Shown here one piece after another: positions 45,626 to 55,091 of a stretch of DNA of 64,000 bases (positions are counted from its first letter, which is position 1; every line of letters begins with the position of its first letter). The DNA is taken from positions 62,001-126,000 of the forward strand of contig NZ_MRDL01000022.1 of the NCBI RefSeq assembly GCF_002008365.1, written 5' to 3'. The notes beneath the pieces are model-generated. The model saw nothing but the letters and a program-made list of their open reading frames with translations, was not told the DNA's origin and did no database searches. Position numbers and translations under genes: made by a program. Source of the stretch: Rhizobium leguminosarum bv. viciae USDA 2370 (GTDB taxonomy: Bacteria > Pseudomonadota > Alphaproteobacteria > Rhizobiales > Rhizobiaceae).

Positions 45626-47764
45626 GTGCAGGATCAGGGCAACGTGGACCTGCAGGATCAGCCAAGGCGGCACTACCGTGCCTTTGCGATTGCGGTCGGC
45701 TGCCTGATGTTCCTTCTCGGCTTGACTGCCCTTGCCGGCTGGCTGCTGCAGGTCGAGATTGTCATTTCGCTGGTTCCCGGCTTTCCGTCGATGGCCTTCA
45801 ACACCGCGCTGTGCTTCGTGCTTTCCGGCGTGGGGCTTGCCGCCTCGACACTGGCGGCCCGCCGTTTTCGCGTGACGGCAACGATCACGGCGGGGCTTGC
45901 GGCGGCGATCGCTGCGGCCCGGCTCGTGGAAATCGTCACGATCGGGCGGACTTTTCACAATGTCGACGTGTTGATCACGCGCTTCCTGGTTCCGCCCGAT
46001 TTCATCGCCAAGATCGGCGGCGGCATGGGACCGAACACGGCGTTGGTCTTCCTGATCGCCAATCTTTCGCTGCTGCTCTCGCTCCACATGGAGAAAAAGA
46101 GCCAGGTGGTGCAGGAACTGACGAGCTATGTCGTTGTCACGCTCGGCATGATCGCGCTGGCCGGCTATGTCACCGATGCCGAACAGGGTTACCGCTGGGG
46201 TCCCTATGCGGCAATGGCGCTGCATACGGCGATCGGCATCGTGATCTTCGGCTCGGGGCTTCTCGCCCGCTCCTGGTGGATGCAGCCGGCAAACCGGGCG
46301 CAGATCCCGCTCTGGATCCCGGCTGCGGTCTGCTTCACCGGCCTTCTCGTCGATCTCTATACGCCGCTGGGTGTCGCCAACGGCATTCTCTATGTGCCGC
46401 TGGTGCTGACGGCGCTCTGGTTCGGCAACAGAAATGCGCCGCTTTTCTTCGCCTTTGCCTGCACCGTGCTGTTGATGCTCGGCTTTTTCGCCGTCAGGCA
46501 CAATGAGGCGGCGTTCTGGCAGGAGATCGCCAACCGCACTATTACGGCTGCCACGCTCTGGCTGATCGCGCTCCTCGTCTACTATTTCATGCGCAACACC
46601 CATCACCTGGAAGGCGAGCGCGTCCGCTTCGGCGCGCTGGTGCGCGGCACCCCTGATGCGGTCGTCGTCATCGACGAGCGTGGAACGATCAAGAATTTCA
46701 ATCCGGCGGCTGAAAGCATGTTCGGCTACTCCCCGCAGGAGACGATCGGCCGGAATATCAAGATGCTGATGCCCGAACCCTACCATTCCGAGCACGACGG
46801 CTATCTCGCCCATTACCGGCAGACTGGCGAGGAGCGCATCATCGGCACGACGCGCATGGTCTCCGGACGACGCAAGAACGGCATCGTCTTTCCGATCGAT
46901 GTTTCCATCAGCGCCGTCGTCACCGGCCAGACAAAGACCTTCGTCGGTATCGTGCGCGACATCAGCGAGCGCGTCCGGCAGGAAGAACGGATGAAAACGA
47001 CGCTTTCCCAGCTCGAGGCCTATACGGCCGAGCTCGAGCGCAGCAACCACGACCTCGATGAATTCGCTTATATCGCCTCGCATGATCTCAAAGAGCCGCT
47101 GCGCGGCCTGCACAACCACTCCCGCTTCCTTCTGGAGGACTATGAAGACAAGCTCGACGAGGACGGCGTACGCCGGCTGAACCGGCTCGTGCGTCTCAGC
47201 CAACGCATGGAGAAACTCGTCAACGACCTACTTTATTTCTCCCGGCTCGGGCGTCAGCAGCTGGCGGTCAAACGCACCGACATCGGCCTGATCGTCAAGG
47301 ATGTCGTCGCGACGATGGAGTTGTTGCTGGAGGAGCGGCATGCCAAGGTCATCATTGACGGCCGGCTGCCGGAGGTGGTCTGCGACGCGCCGCGGCTGAC
47401 CGAAGTGTTCCGCAATCTCATTACCAATGCGATCAAATACAACGACAAGCCGGCGCCGCTCGTCTCGATCGGTTACCTCGACCGTTTCGTCGGCAAGGAC
47501 GGCACGGTTGCCCGCAACGTGTTTTTCGTTAAGGATAACGGCAAGGGCATTCCGCAGGAATTCCACGAGGATATTTTCCGCATTTTCAAGCGGCTGGAAA
47601 AGTCGCAGGATTCCGACGACGGCACCGGAGCAGGCCTTACCTTCGTGCGCAAGATCATCGCGCGGCACAATGGCGATATCTGGCTGGAATCCGAGGTCGG
47701 CACCGGCACAACATTCTATTTCACCTTGGGAAAAAAGCGCGAGGGGCAAAATGCAGCAGCGTGA
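45626..47764 (+). CDS. Membrane histidine kinase with FixL-like PAS domain
   Basis: 712 residues from GTG 45626, preceded by AAGGAGG at 8 nt. Eight to ten membrane helices fill the first about 330 residues. The PAS domain (residues about 340-460) carries SEHDGYLAHYRQTGEERIIG and TTRMVSGRRKNG; His390 aligns with the haem ligand His200 and Arg410 with the distal Arg220 of Bradyrhizobium FixL. HisKA has His486 (YIASHDLKEPLRGL), and the ATPase has NAIKYNDK, DNGKGIP and GTGAGLTFVRKI. It overlaps the next regulator gene by 14 bp, so they are one unit. An oxygen or redox signal is inference. Confidence 0.88.
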   Translation: MQDQGNVDLQDQPRRHYRAFAIAVGCLMFLLGLTALAGWLLQVEIVISLVPGFPSMAFNTALCFVLSGVGLAASTLAARRFRVTATITAGLAAAIAAARLVEIVTIGRTFHNVDVLITRFLVPPDFIAKIGGGMGPNTALVFLIANLSLLLSLHMEKKSQVVQELTSYVVVTLGMIALAGYVTDAEQGYRWGPYAAMALHTAIGIVIFGSGLLARSWWMQPANRAQIPLWIPAAVCFTGLLVDLYTPLGVANGILYVPLVLTALWFGNRNAPLFFAFACTVLLMLGFFAVRHNEAAFWQEIANRTITAATLWLIALLVYYFMRNTHHLEGERVRFGALVRGTPDAVVVIDERGTIKNFNPAAESMFGYSPQETIGRNIKMLMPEPYHSEHDGYLAHYRQTGEERIIGTTRMVSGRRKNGIVFPIDVSISAVVTGQTKTFVGIVRDISERVRQEERMKTTLSQLEAYTAELERSNHDLDEFAYIASHDLKEPLRGLHNHSRFLLEDYEDKLDEDGVRRLNRLVRLSQRMEKLVNDLLYFSRLGRQQLAVKRTDIGLIVKDVVATMELLLEERHAKVIIDGRLPEVVCDAPRLTEVFRNLITNAIKYNDKPAPLVSIGYLDRFVGKDGTVARNVFFVKDNGKGIPQEFHEDIFRIFKRLEKSQDSDDGTGAGLTFVRKIIARHNGDIWLESEVGTGTTFYFTLGKKREGQNAAA

Positions 47765-48176
47765 CACGCAACCGATCCTGATCGTCGAAGACAGCGAAGA
47801 CGATTTCGAAGCGACGATGCGCGCCTTCAAACGCACCAACCTGCGCAACTCGATCCGCTGGGCGGCTTCCGGTCAGGAAGCGCTCGACATGCTCGCCTCA
47901 ATGGTGCCGAAACCGGGACTGATCTTGCTCGATCTCAACATGCCGGGCCTTGACGGCCGCAAGACGCTGGAGGCGATCAAGTCGAATGCCGGCTGGCGCA
48001 AGATCCCGGTGGTGATCCTCACGACCTCCGACGACGAACGTGACATCGAAGGCTGCTATGCGCTCGGCGCCAATACCTATGTGCAGAAGCCGGTCGATCT
48101 CGACGGGCTCTTCGCCGCGATCCAGCGGCTGAAGGAATACTGGTTCGAAATCGCCATCCTGCCGCTCGAGGACTGA
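47751..48176 (+). CDS. Rcp1-like response regulator
   Basis: 141-residue receiver: acid pocket in ILIVEDSEDD, phosphoacceptor Asp61 (LILLDLNMPGLDGRKTLEA), Thr in VVILTTSDDERD and Lys in VQKPVDLDG. This is the type paired with phytochrome-like kinases. It overlaps the upstream kinase gene and is 4 bp before the hybrid kinase gene. Confidence 0.9.
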   Translation: MQQRDTQPILIVEDSEDDFEATMRAFKRTNLRNSIRWAASGQEALDMLASMVPKPGLILLDLNMPGLDGRKTLEAIKSNAGWRKIPVVILTTSDDERDIEGCYALGANTYVQKPVDLDGLFAAIQRLKEYWFEIAILPLED

Positions 48177-48180
48177 CAGA

Positions 48181-49776
48181 TTGGCGGAACACTGCTCCAT
48201 TCTCATCATCGACGACAACATCGACGATCGCGAGGTCTATCGCCGCATATTGGGCCGCGTTTCCAGCACCGCCTATACCGTCGTGGAGGCGGAGACGGGC
48301 GAAGAGGGCCTTGCACTGAACGGCCGGAAACGGCCGGACTGCATCCTGCTCGACTATTCGCTGCCGGGGCGCGACGGGCTCGGCGTTCTTGCCGATATCC
48401 TGGAGGATGACCCCGCCGCCAACGTCATCATGCTGACCGGCCAGGGCAACGAAACCGTCGCCGTCGAGGTGATGAAGAGCGGGGCACGCGACTATCTGAC
48501 AAAGGATTCGCTTTCGCCTGAAACACTGCATCGCTGCATCCAGAACGCCATCATGCACGGCATGCTGGAAGCAAAGCTGGAGCAGAAGCGACAATCGCTG
48601 GAGATCTTCACTCGCGCCATGGCCCATGATCTGAAGGAGCCGCTCCGGACGATCAAATCCTTCAGCCGCATCCTGCACGGCTCTGCCGCGCTCCCGGCCG
48701 AAGACCGGGAGTTGCTTGATTACGTACTCAGCGCCGCCGACCATATGGAAGACCTGATCGTCAAAGTCTCGGGTTTCACCAAGCTCGAGGCCTACGGCGG
48801 GCTGGAGCTCAGGCCGGTCTCGCTATCGGCCGTGCTCGACCAGGTGGAGGACAATCTGCGTCAGCAGACCGAAAGCCGCGGCGCCGTCATCATCCGCGGG
48901 GCGCTGCCGGAGGTCATGGGCGATGCGACGCTGCTGACCCAGCTCCTGCAGAACCTGGTGTCGAATGCCATCCGCTATTGCGAGCAGAAGGTTCCGGAGA
49001 TCAGCATCATAGGCGAAGCGCAGGGCGATATCTGCCGCCTCACCGTGGGTGACAACGGGCCTGGCATCGATCCGGAGCATCGCGAACTGATTTTCCAGCC
49101 GTTCAAGCGCCTCGTCGGTCGTGGCATCGAAGGCACCGGGCTCGGCCTTGCCATATGCCGCCGCATCGCGCAGATGCATGGCGGCTCGATCTGGTGCGAG
49201 GCAGAAAATGGGCCGGGCGCCACCTTCATTCTCGAAGTGCCGCTCGCCGAGGTGAGGTCCACGCCGCCTGCCGCATCGGTCATCCCGCACAGCGCCAAGC
49301 CGGCGGAGCAGCCAGGCGAAGGTTCGGGCAGGCTGGCCGAGGTGCTGCTGGTGGAAGACAGCCCGGCCGACATCCAGATTCTGAAGATCAAGCTGATGCG
49401 GCGGGAGAAGGTGAATTTCAACCTGCATGTCGCCACCAACGGACGCGAGGCAATGCGGCTGCTCGAAGAACGCGCAGGCATCGCCGATGTGCCGCAGATC
49501 GACCTGATGCTGCTCGACATCAACATGCCGATCATGGACGGCTTCGAGGTGCTGCATGCGCTTTCAGCCGACGTCCGCCTCAAGCAAATTCCCGTCTGCA
49601 TCCTCAGCACGTCAAGCGACGAGAGCGACATGCGACGGGCCAGAAATCTCGGCGCGCGCGCCTATATGGTCAAGCCGCCGACCCTGCAGCAACTGGAAGA
49701 GGCGCTCGAAGATGTTGAACATTTGGAGTTGTTGCAGCGCGGCGATTCGCTTGCGCTTTGTGCGGAACAAAACTAA
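48181..49776 (+). CDS. Hybrid REC-histidine kinase-REC protein
   Basis: 531 residues from a TTG start at 48181. First receiver with Asp58 (CILLDYSLPGRDG), then HisKA with His149 (RAMAHDLKEPLRTIKS), an ATPase (NAIRYCEQK, DNGPGIDPEH, GTGLGLAICRRI), a linker, and a second receiver with Asp446 (LLDINMPIMDGFEVL). No membrane helix. It can take phosphate at its N-terminus and hand it to its C-terminus, so it fits a relay with the kinase and regulator before it. Same operon. Confidence 0.9.
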   Translation: MAEHCSILIIDDNIDDREVYRRILGRVSSTAYTVVEAETGEEGLALNGRKRPDCILLDYSLPGRDGLGVLADILEDDPAANVIMLTGQGNETVAVEVMKSGARDYLTKDSLSPETLHRCIQNAIMHGMLEAKLEQKRQSLEIFTRAMAHDLKEPLRTIKSFSRILHGSAALPAEDRELLDYVLSAADHMEDLIVKVSGFTKLEAYGGLELRPVSLSAVLDQVEDNLRQQTESRGAVIIRGALPEVMGDATLLTQLLQNLVSNAIRYCEQKVPEISIIGEAQGDICRLTVGDNGPGIDPEHRELIFQPFKRLVGRGIEGTGLGLAICRRIAQMHGGSIWCEAENGPGATFILEVPLAEVRSTPPAASVIPHSAKPAEQPGEGSGRLAEVLLVEDSPADIQILKIKLMRREKVNFNLHVATNGREAMRLLEERAGIADVPQIDLMLLDINMPIMDGFEVLHALSADVRLKQIPVCILSTSSDESDMRRARNLGARAYMVKPPTLQQLEEALEDVEHLELLQRGDSLALCAEQN

Positions 49777-49860
49777 GCGATCGTCATTGGCAACGGTATG
49801 ACCTTCGCAGCTCTCATACTCGCGCTCCTGACGACGCCGCTTCAATCAGGACTGCTCTCG

Positions 49861-51417
49861 ATGGTATCAGGCATACATCACGTCACGGCCGTCACCCGAA
49901 AGGTGCAGGCGAACGTGGACTTCTACGCGGGATTTCTCGGTATGCGGCTCGTCAAGCAGACAGCCGGTTACGAGGACGCGACGCAACTTCATCTCTTCTA
50001 TGGCGATGCGGCAGGGACGCCGGGTTCGCTGCTGACCTTCCTCGCCTGGGAAGATGGCGCGCCCGGCCGGGCCGGCTATGGCCAGATCAGCGAAATATCG
50101 CTGTCGATCGACCCTGCCAGCATCGGCTACTGGCTGACGCGCGCCATGAGCTTCGGCCTGCGCTCGGAGGGCCCGGCCGACGAATTCGGTGAGCCCGTCC
50201 TGCGGCTGAAGGACCCTGACAACATCATCCTCAAGCTCGCAGGCGCAAAGAACTTGGTATCGCCGGCCGCCTGGGACGGCGCCTCGATCCCGGCCGAGCA
50301 TGCCATCCAGCGGGTGCGCGGCGCCACCATGCTGACGGAGAAGCCCGCCGAAAGCCGCAACTTCCTCGAGAGCCATTTCGGTTACCGTTTCCAGGCCAGC
50401 CGCGGCACGATCGACAGGCTGGTGTCGCAGTCCGGCGACATTATCGACGTGCGCGATGCGCGTGGCTTCTGGTCCGGTGCGCCGGGCACCGGCACGGTCG
50501 ATCACGTCGCCTTTCGCGCCGCCGACGAGGAGACGCTGCTTTCGGTTCGCAAGGCGCTGGAAGCGACCGATGCGTCGCCGACCAATATGCACGACCGCAA
50601 ATATTTCCGCTCGCTCTATGCGCGCGAGCCCGGCGGCACGCTGGTGGAGCTTGCGACCGACAAGCCGGGCATGACCGTGGACGAAGAGCACGCCGCCCTC
50701 GGGGGCAAGCTCTTCGCGCCACCCGAAGCCATCACCAATCTCCATGACCTGAAGGTGATGCTGCCGCAATTTTCAATGCCCGGTCAGCCGCGCATCAATT
50801 ATCGCGAGCTGCCATTCGTCCATCGTTTCTATACGCCCCCCGATCCCGATGGCAGCGTCTTCGTGCTGCTGCACGGCTCCGGCGGCAATGAGACGACGCT
50901 GATGCCGCTGCTGAACAAGGCGGCGCCGCGGGCGACGCTGCTCGGCGTGCGCGGCCGGGCGACGGAGGAAGGGTTTCCACGCTGGTACAAGCGCATTACT
51001 CCCTTCTCCTTCGACCAGAACGACATCAAGACCGAGGCGGAGGCCTTCGCGGCCTTCATTGAGGGCGCTGTCAAATCCTACGGGCTCGATCCTCAGAAGG
51101 TCGTCTATGTCGGCTACTCCAATGGCGCCAACCTTTTGAACTCGCTGCTCTACCTGCACCCGAACCTGGTTCACAAGGCGGTGCTGCTGCGCTCCATGCC
51201 TGTGCTCAGCGACTATCCGCATGCTGATCTGAAAGGCACGGACCTGCTCGTCATCAGCGGCAAGACGGATGCCTACGGCAAATATGCGAGCGAGTTGGAA
51301 GAGAGGCTGAAGAGTTCAGGCGCCACCGTCGATTCCGACGTCATCCCCGGCGGCCACGATCTCGGCGATGCCGACATTCCGATCATCCAGAAATGGCTGC
51401 TGCAGGAAAATCGCTGA
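49861..51417 (+). CDS. Fused VOC dioxygenase and alpha/beta esterase
   Basis: 518 residues from ATG 49861 (MVSGIHHVTAVTRK); a start at 49798 would add 21 hydrophobic residues. Two VOC modules form the first 310 residues (HHVTAVTR, VDHVAFRAADEETLL, GTLVELATDKPG), as in ring-cleaving dioxygenases of the MhqO/MhqE type. The C-terminal 200 residues are a carboxylesterase/phospholipase with LLHGSGGNETT, Ser420 in GYSNGAN, Asp in ISGKTDAY and His in PGGHDLGD, like MhqD. In Bacillus these are separate proteins in quinone resistance; that role here is inference. Confidence 0.85.
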   Translation: MVSGIHHVTAVTRKVQANVDFYAGFLGMRLVKQTAGYEDATQLHLFYGDAAGTPGSLLTFLAWEDGAPGRAGYGQISEISLSIDPASIGYWLTRAMSFGLRSEGPADEFGEPVLRLKDPDNIILKLAGAKNLVSPAAWDGASIPAEHAIQRVRGATMLTEKPAESRNFLESHFGYRFQASRGTIDRLVSQSGDIIDVRDARGFWSGAPGTGTVDHVAFRAADEETLLSVRKALEATDASPTNMHDRKYFRSLYAREPGGTLVELATDKPGMTVDEEHAALGGKLFAPPEAITNLHDLKVMLPQFSMPGQPRINYRELPFVHRFYTPPDPDGSVFVLLHGSGGNETTLMPLLNKAAPRATLLGVRGRATEEGFPRWYKRITPFSFDQNDIKTEAEAFAAFIEGAVKSYGLDPQKVVYVGYSNGANLLNSLLYLHPNLVHKAVLLRSMPVLSDYPHADLKGTDLLVISGKTDAYGKYASELEERLKSSGATVDSDVIPGGHDLGDADIPIIQKWLLQENR

Positions 51418-51420
51418 CGA

Positions 51421-52314
51421 TCAACCGCGGCGGGCAACCATGATGCCGGCAAGCACGACGGCGCCGCCGAGCGCCTGCATCGTCCCGATCGCCTCGTTTA
51501 GCAACGCCCAGGCGAGAATGGCCGCAACAACCGGCTGCAACAGCAGCGTCAGCGAGGAAAAGGCCGCCGGCAGATAGGCCAGCGCATAGGTGATCGCCAC
51601 CTGCCCGCCGGCATGGCTGATAAAGGCCAGGCCGAAAACGATCGACCAGCCGTAGACGGTCGCGGGCAGCATATGGCCCTCGTAGATCAGGCCGATCGGA
51701 AAGATGCAGACCGCAGCGCAGGCTGTGCTCCACAACATGATGCGGATCGTATCGAACCGGCTGCGCAGCCTGCCGATCGCCAGGATGTAGCAGGCATAGA
51801 AGAAGGCGGCGATCATCGCGATGCCATCGCCGCTGAAATCGCCGTTACCAATGGCTGCGGGCCCGCCCTTCAAAATGACGAGGCCGGAGAGAGCCACGGC
51901 AAGTCCGAGCATGAAGATGCGGCTGATCCTCGCGCTGAAGAAGAGGAAGGCGATCAGCGTGACGAAAACCGGTGCGAGGTTGGCCAGCAGCGTCGCATTG
52001 GCGACCGACGTCATGGTGAGCGAAAAGTGCCAGGCGCCGAGGTCGAGCGCCAGCATGACGCCTGGCAGAATCAGCATGCCATAGTCGGAAAGGCTCTGCG
52101 GCTTCGGCCCCGCATCCTTCTTCAGCAGCGAGACGACGACGATCGGGATCAGCGCCAGCGCCACGCGCCAGAAGGCCGTCGCCATCGGTCCGACCTCGGA
52201 CAGTCTGACGAAGATCGGCGAGCCGCCGATCGCCGCCCCGCCGAGAAGCAGCGCCGCGAGGGCGAAACGATTGGAAGGCGAGGCTTCGGAAAGGGTGGAG
52301 GCAGCCTGCGACAT
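51421..52314 (-). CDS. DMT/EamA family transporter
   Basis: 297 residues, ten membrane helices in two EamA halves (FALAALLLGGAAIGGSPIFV, GLAVALSGLVILKGG, ITYALAYLPAAFSSLTLLLQ). An inner-membrane exporter for small metabolites; the substrate cannot be told. Its stop is 3 bp from that of the convergent fused enzyme gene. Confidence 0.85.
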   Translation of the reverse strand: MSQAASTLSEASPSNRFALAALLLGGAAIGGSPIFVRLSEVGPMATAFWRVALALIPIVVVSLLKKDAGPKPQSLSDYGMLILPGVMLALDLGAWHFSLTMTSVANATLLANLAPVFVTLIAFLFFSARISRIFMLGLAVALSGLVILKGGPAAIGNGDFSGDGIAMIAAFFYACYILAIGRLRSRFDTIRIMLWSTACAAVCIFPIGLIYEGHMLPATVYGWSIVFGLAFISHAGGQVAITYALAYLPAAFSSLTLLLQPVVAAILAWALLNEAIGTMQALGGAVVLAGIMVARRG

Positions 52315-52421
52315 GGTCTCGATATTTCTGGCCGCCCGAATGCCGGGCGGGAATTGGTGGCCGAGTGACTATCAGAAGTCGCTCACCGGGGACAGTCGAA
52401 GAGCGACATATCGATGGAAAA

Positions 52422-53906
52422 TCAGGCAGGACGCCTATTCGTCGCGCTCGTCCGCAGCTTTTCGGCGATCTCGCCGGCGATGAAGAAGGCATGCTCGGTC
52501 ACCTGCGGTAGACCCATCAGCTCGCCGAACGTGCCGCGTGCCAACGGGCCGGAGATCAGCAGCGAAGGATCTGCATGTCCGGACGGGCCGATCGCTTGCG
52601 AATGCTGGTTACAGGCAAGGCCAAGGCCGGTCGGATCGAGCGATAGGTGGCCGCTTGCGGCAAGTGCCGCGAGCCAGGGCTGGGTTTCGAGAATGCCACC
52701 ATGCGCCGGGCCGGTGGTGACGACGACGGCGTCATAGCGCCGCTCCAGCGGCTGGCGCTGATGACGCGGCTGCAGGGTGCAAAGGATCAGTTCGTCTTCG
52801 ATGCGCGCATCGGCAACCGAGCCGGCCAGGATATCCAGGCGGCCCGAGGCAATCGCTGTGTCGAGCACGGCCTCGACCTGCGGGGCAATGCGAAAGCGGT
52901 GAACATCCCAATAGGGACGCAGATGGCGGATGAGACGGCGTCGCTCGGCAACCGGCAGCGCCTGCCAGAGATCGTATCCCTGTGCCCGCACCTGATCGAT
53001 CACGCCATGCCAGCTTATGCCCTCAGCCTTCGCCGCTTTTATGGCAGTGCGGATCGCTGCCAACAACGATATGGCGGAATGGGCGGCATTGGAGACGAAA
53101 TCGCCGAAGAGCGGCTGCGGCACCGGCGCATGCCCGCGAGACCGCAGGCCGCGGCGCGAGATCGCGGTCACCGGGCCGTCATGCCCGCGGTCAGCAAGCG
53201 AGGCAATGACATCGGCAGCCGTCAGGCCATTGCCGATGACCAGCACCCGGTCATGCGGGCGGACCACGTCGAGCGCGCCCGGCTTGGTGGTATCGGCGAC
53301 GAAACGGGGATGGGCAGCAAGCCGGGTCGCAAGCCGGCCGGGGGCTGCCGGCGGCGGATGGCTGGTGGCGATCGCGACGATATCGGCCTCCGTCACGCCG
53401 CCTCTGTCGTCGAGGATCGACCAACGGCCGGCACGGGCTTCGACAGCCGTCACCGCAGCGCGGTAATGACGCACGCTACCGTCTTCCAGCAGCGGCTTCA
53501 GCAGCGAGGCGACATATTCGCCGAAGAGCCGACGCCGGGGGAAGAGCGAGCCATCGGGCTGCCTGGCCTCAGGGTCGCCGGCGACGGCGTCGCGGGCTTC
53601 GATCCAGGCCAGGAATTCGCCCAGGTCATCGGGCTGCAGGCTCATCTTGGCGGCTGGAACATTGATGCGGTGGGCCGGATCGGCCGTGTCGTAGGCAAGG
53701 CCGCGGCCGAGCTCGGCGCGCGGCTCGAAGACCACGATGGCAGGGCGCTTGCCGCAGTCGGCTCTCGCGAGATGATAGGCGACGCCAGCGCCGGAGACAC
53801 CGCCGCCGATGATGGCGACGACGGGCTGTTCAGACGTCGGGAGAGGCTTGGGCTGCATGGTGGCCGGGATCGTTGCTTTTGACGCACGAGCATAGAAGCC
53901 GGACAT
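52422..53906 (-). CDS. FAD/NAD(P)-binding oxidoreductase
   Basis: 494 residues; ATG 53861 (MQPKPLPTSEQ) is a possible shorter start. Rossmann motif AIIGGGVSGAGVAYHLARA near the N-terminus, a second nucleotide motif VLVIGNGLTAADVIASLADR, and a loop HRINVPAAKMSL. This is the FAD/NAD(P)-binding family found beside siderophore and hydroxylase genes, with unknown substrate. No partner gene nearby gives a pathway. Confidence 0.78.
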   Translation of the reverse strand: MSGFYARASKATIPATMQPKPLPTSEQPVVAIIGGGVSGAGVAYHLARADCGKRPAIVVFEPRAELGRGLAYDTADPAHRINVPAAKMSLQPDDLGEFLAWIEARDAVAGDPEARQPDGSLFPRRRLFGEYVASLLKPLLEDGSVRHYRAAVTAVEARAGRWSILDDRGGVTEADIVAIATSHPPPAAPGRLATRLAAHPRFVADTTKPGALDVVRPHDRVLVIGNGLTAADVIASLADRGHDGPVTAISRRGLRSRGHAPVPQPLFGDFVSNAAHSAISLLAAIRTAIKAAKAEGISWHGVIDQVRAQGYDLWQALPVAERRRLIRHLRPYWDVHRFRIAPQVEAVLDTAIASGRLDILAGSVADARIEDELILCTLQPRHQRQPLERRYDAVVVTTGPAHGGILETQPWLAALAASGHLSLDPTGLGLACNQHSQAIGPSGHADPSLLISGPLARGTFGELMGLPQVTEHAFFIAGEIAEKLRTSATNRRPA

Positions 53907-53960
53907 TGGTCACGCAATCCTCCGCTCTCGATTGTCTATAATTTTTATGTAGATACAGAA

Positions 53961-54389
53961 TTACCCCGATATCGTCGTCGAGAACTCGGGATTGCCGCGG
54001 ATGGTGTTGCTCACCGTGCAGATCTCGTCTTCGGCGGCATGGGCGATTTTCTGCCGGGTTTCCTCGTCGATATCGCCCTTGATCGAAAAGGCGATGTTGA
54101 ACTTGGCGACGCGCGAAAGGCCTTCCGCGGCCTTCTCGCCGGTGACCTCGGCAGTGATCTCGCTGATCTTGTCGAGAATGCCCATCTGGCTGGCGGCGAT
54201 GCGGGCGCTGAGCACCAGGCAAGCGGAGAGCGAGGAATAGAGCAGATCGAGCGGATTGAAACCTGGCTGCGACGGCGCGGTGACGATATCGATCTCGCCC
54301 TTGGTGGCGGAGGTGACGTGCGGGAAACCGGTACGGCCGAGAACGGCGGTGGCGCCGGTCGGGCGGGGACGAGCCTTGAGATCGGCCAT
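53961..54389 (-). CDS. OsmC family peroxidase-like protein
   Basis: 142 residues from MADLKARPRPTGATAVLG. The two reactive cysteines of the OsmC/Ohr fold are present, Cys57 (SSLSACLVLSAR) and Cys124 (DEICTVSNTI). OsmC proteins reduce organic hydroperoxides with a thiol partner. The upstream in-frame extension to 54677 does not look conserved. Confidence 0.85.
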   Translation of the reverse strand: MADLKARPRPTGATAVLGRTGFPHVTSATKGEIDIVTAPSQPGFNPLDLLYSSLSACLVLSARIAASQMGILDKISEITAEVTGEKAAEGLSRVAKFNIAFSIKGDIDEETRQKIAHAAEDEICTVSNTIRGNPEFSTTISG

Positions 54390-54532
54390 GTTGAAATCCT
54401 CTTGCGAATATCTTGCAGATGGTGATTTCCGCCTGAGGCGGCAATGGCAAACGCCGCCATGGGTTTCGGAACCTTTCCATCCGTCATCAGTTGAATACAC
54501 CTGAACGAAATCAGTGACAAAGGTGGATTGCG

Positions 54533-54793
54533 ATGCCTGACGTCCGCAGCATGGATAACCAAGGCCGGCGGATGGATGCTCGCGATCGGCTGATCGTTGC
54601 GCTCTATGCGCAGCTGAAGGCCGAGCGGGAAACCCGCGAAACGCTGGAATGGGCGATCCGAAATGGCGCTGTCTCACAGGCGGTGCTGGAAGCCATCGCT
54701 GCCGATCCGGTTCCCGTCGTCACCAGCGAGGACATCGCATCGCTGGAGAAGATCATTGCGCTCGATGAACGGCGCAAATCAAAGCGGAACTAG
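54533..54793 (+). CDS. Small hypothetical protein
   Basis: 86 residues, strongly charged and helical (LIVALYAQLKAERETRETLE), Lys/Arg-rich end KSKRN. No domain, signal or membrane helix is seen. It is first in a plus-strand run before the next two genes. Confidence 0.5.
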   Translation: MPDVRSMDNQGRRMDARDRLIVALYAQLKAERETRETLEWAIRNGAVSQAVLEAIAADPVPVVTSEDIASLEKIIALDERRKSKRN

Positions 54794-54839
54794 CCGACGA
54801 CATCATGCACCCTATTTAGTTGAGAAGAGGAGATCCGAA

Positions 54840-55073
54840 ATGGCCGATATCACCTATCAGGTCGTGCCGCATGACAATGGCTGGGCCTATAAGCTCGGCG
54901 ACACACTTTCGGAAACCTATGCGACAGCTGACGAAGCGATTGTCCATGCCAAGGACGCCGCATCGCGCCAGAAGATCGGCAATGGCGATGCGCTGCTCGC
55001 CTATCCCGCACCCGACGGCCGCGGCTGGGCATTTCAGGAACTCGAAACCGACAAGAGCGGCAGCCGGCTCTGA
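54840..55073 (+). CDS. DUF2188-like small protein
   Basis: 77 residues starting MADITYQVVPHDNGWAYKLG, with the Tyr-Trp-Gly pattern and EAIVHAKDAASRQ of the DUF2188 family. GAGAAGAGGAG precedes the ATG. The function is unknown; it lies 18 bp before a Ku gene and may be cotranscribed. Confidence 0.7.
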   Translation: MADITYQVVPHDNGWAYKLGDTLSETYATADEAIVHAKDAASRQKIGNGDALLAYPAPDGRGWAFQELETDKSGSRL

Positions 55074-55091
55074 TTTGCGACGGAGGATGGA

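Noticed and set aside
45566..47203. 545-codon open frame on the minus strand
   Set aside because: Opposite the membrane kinase gene at 45626; the translation is rich in Arg, Asp and Glu as in GC-rich shadow frames.
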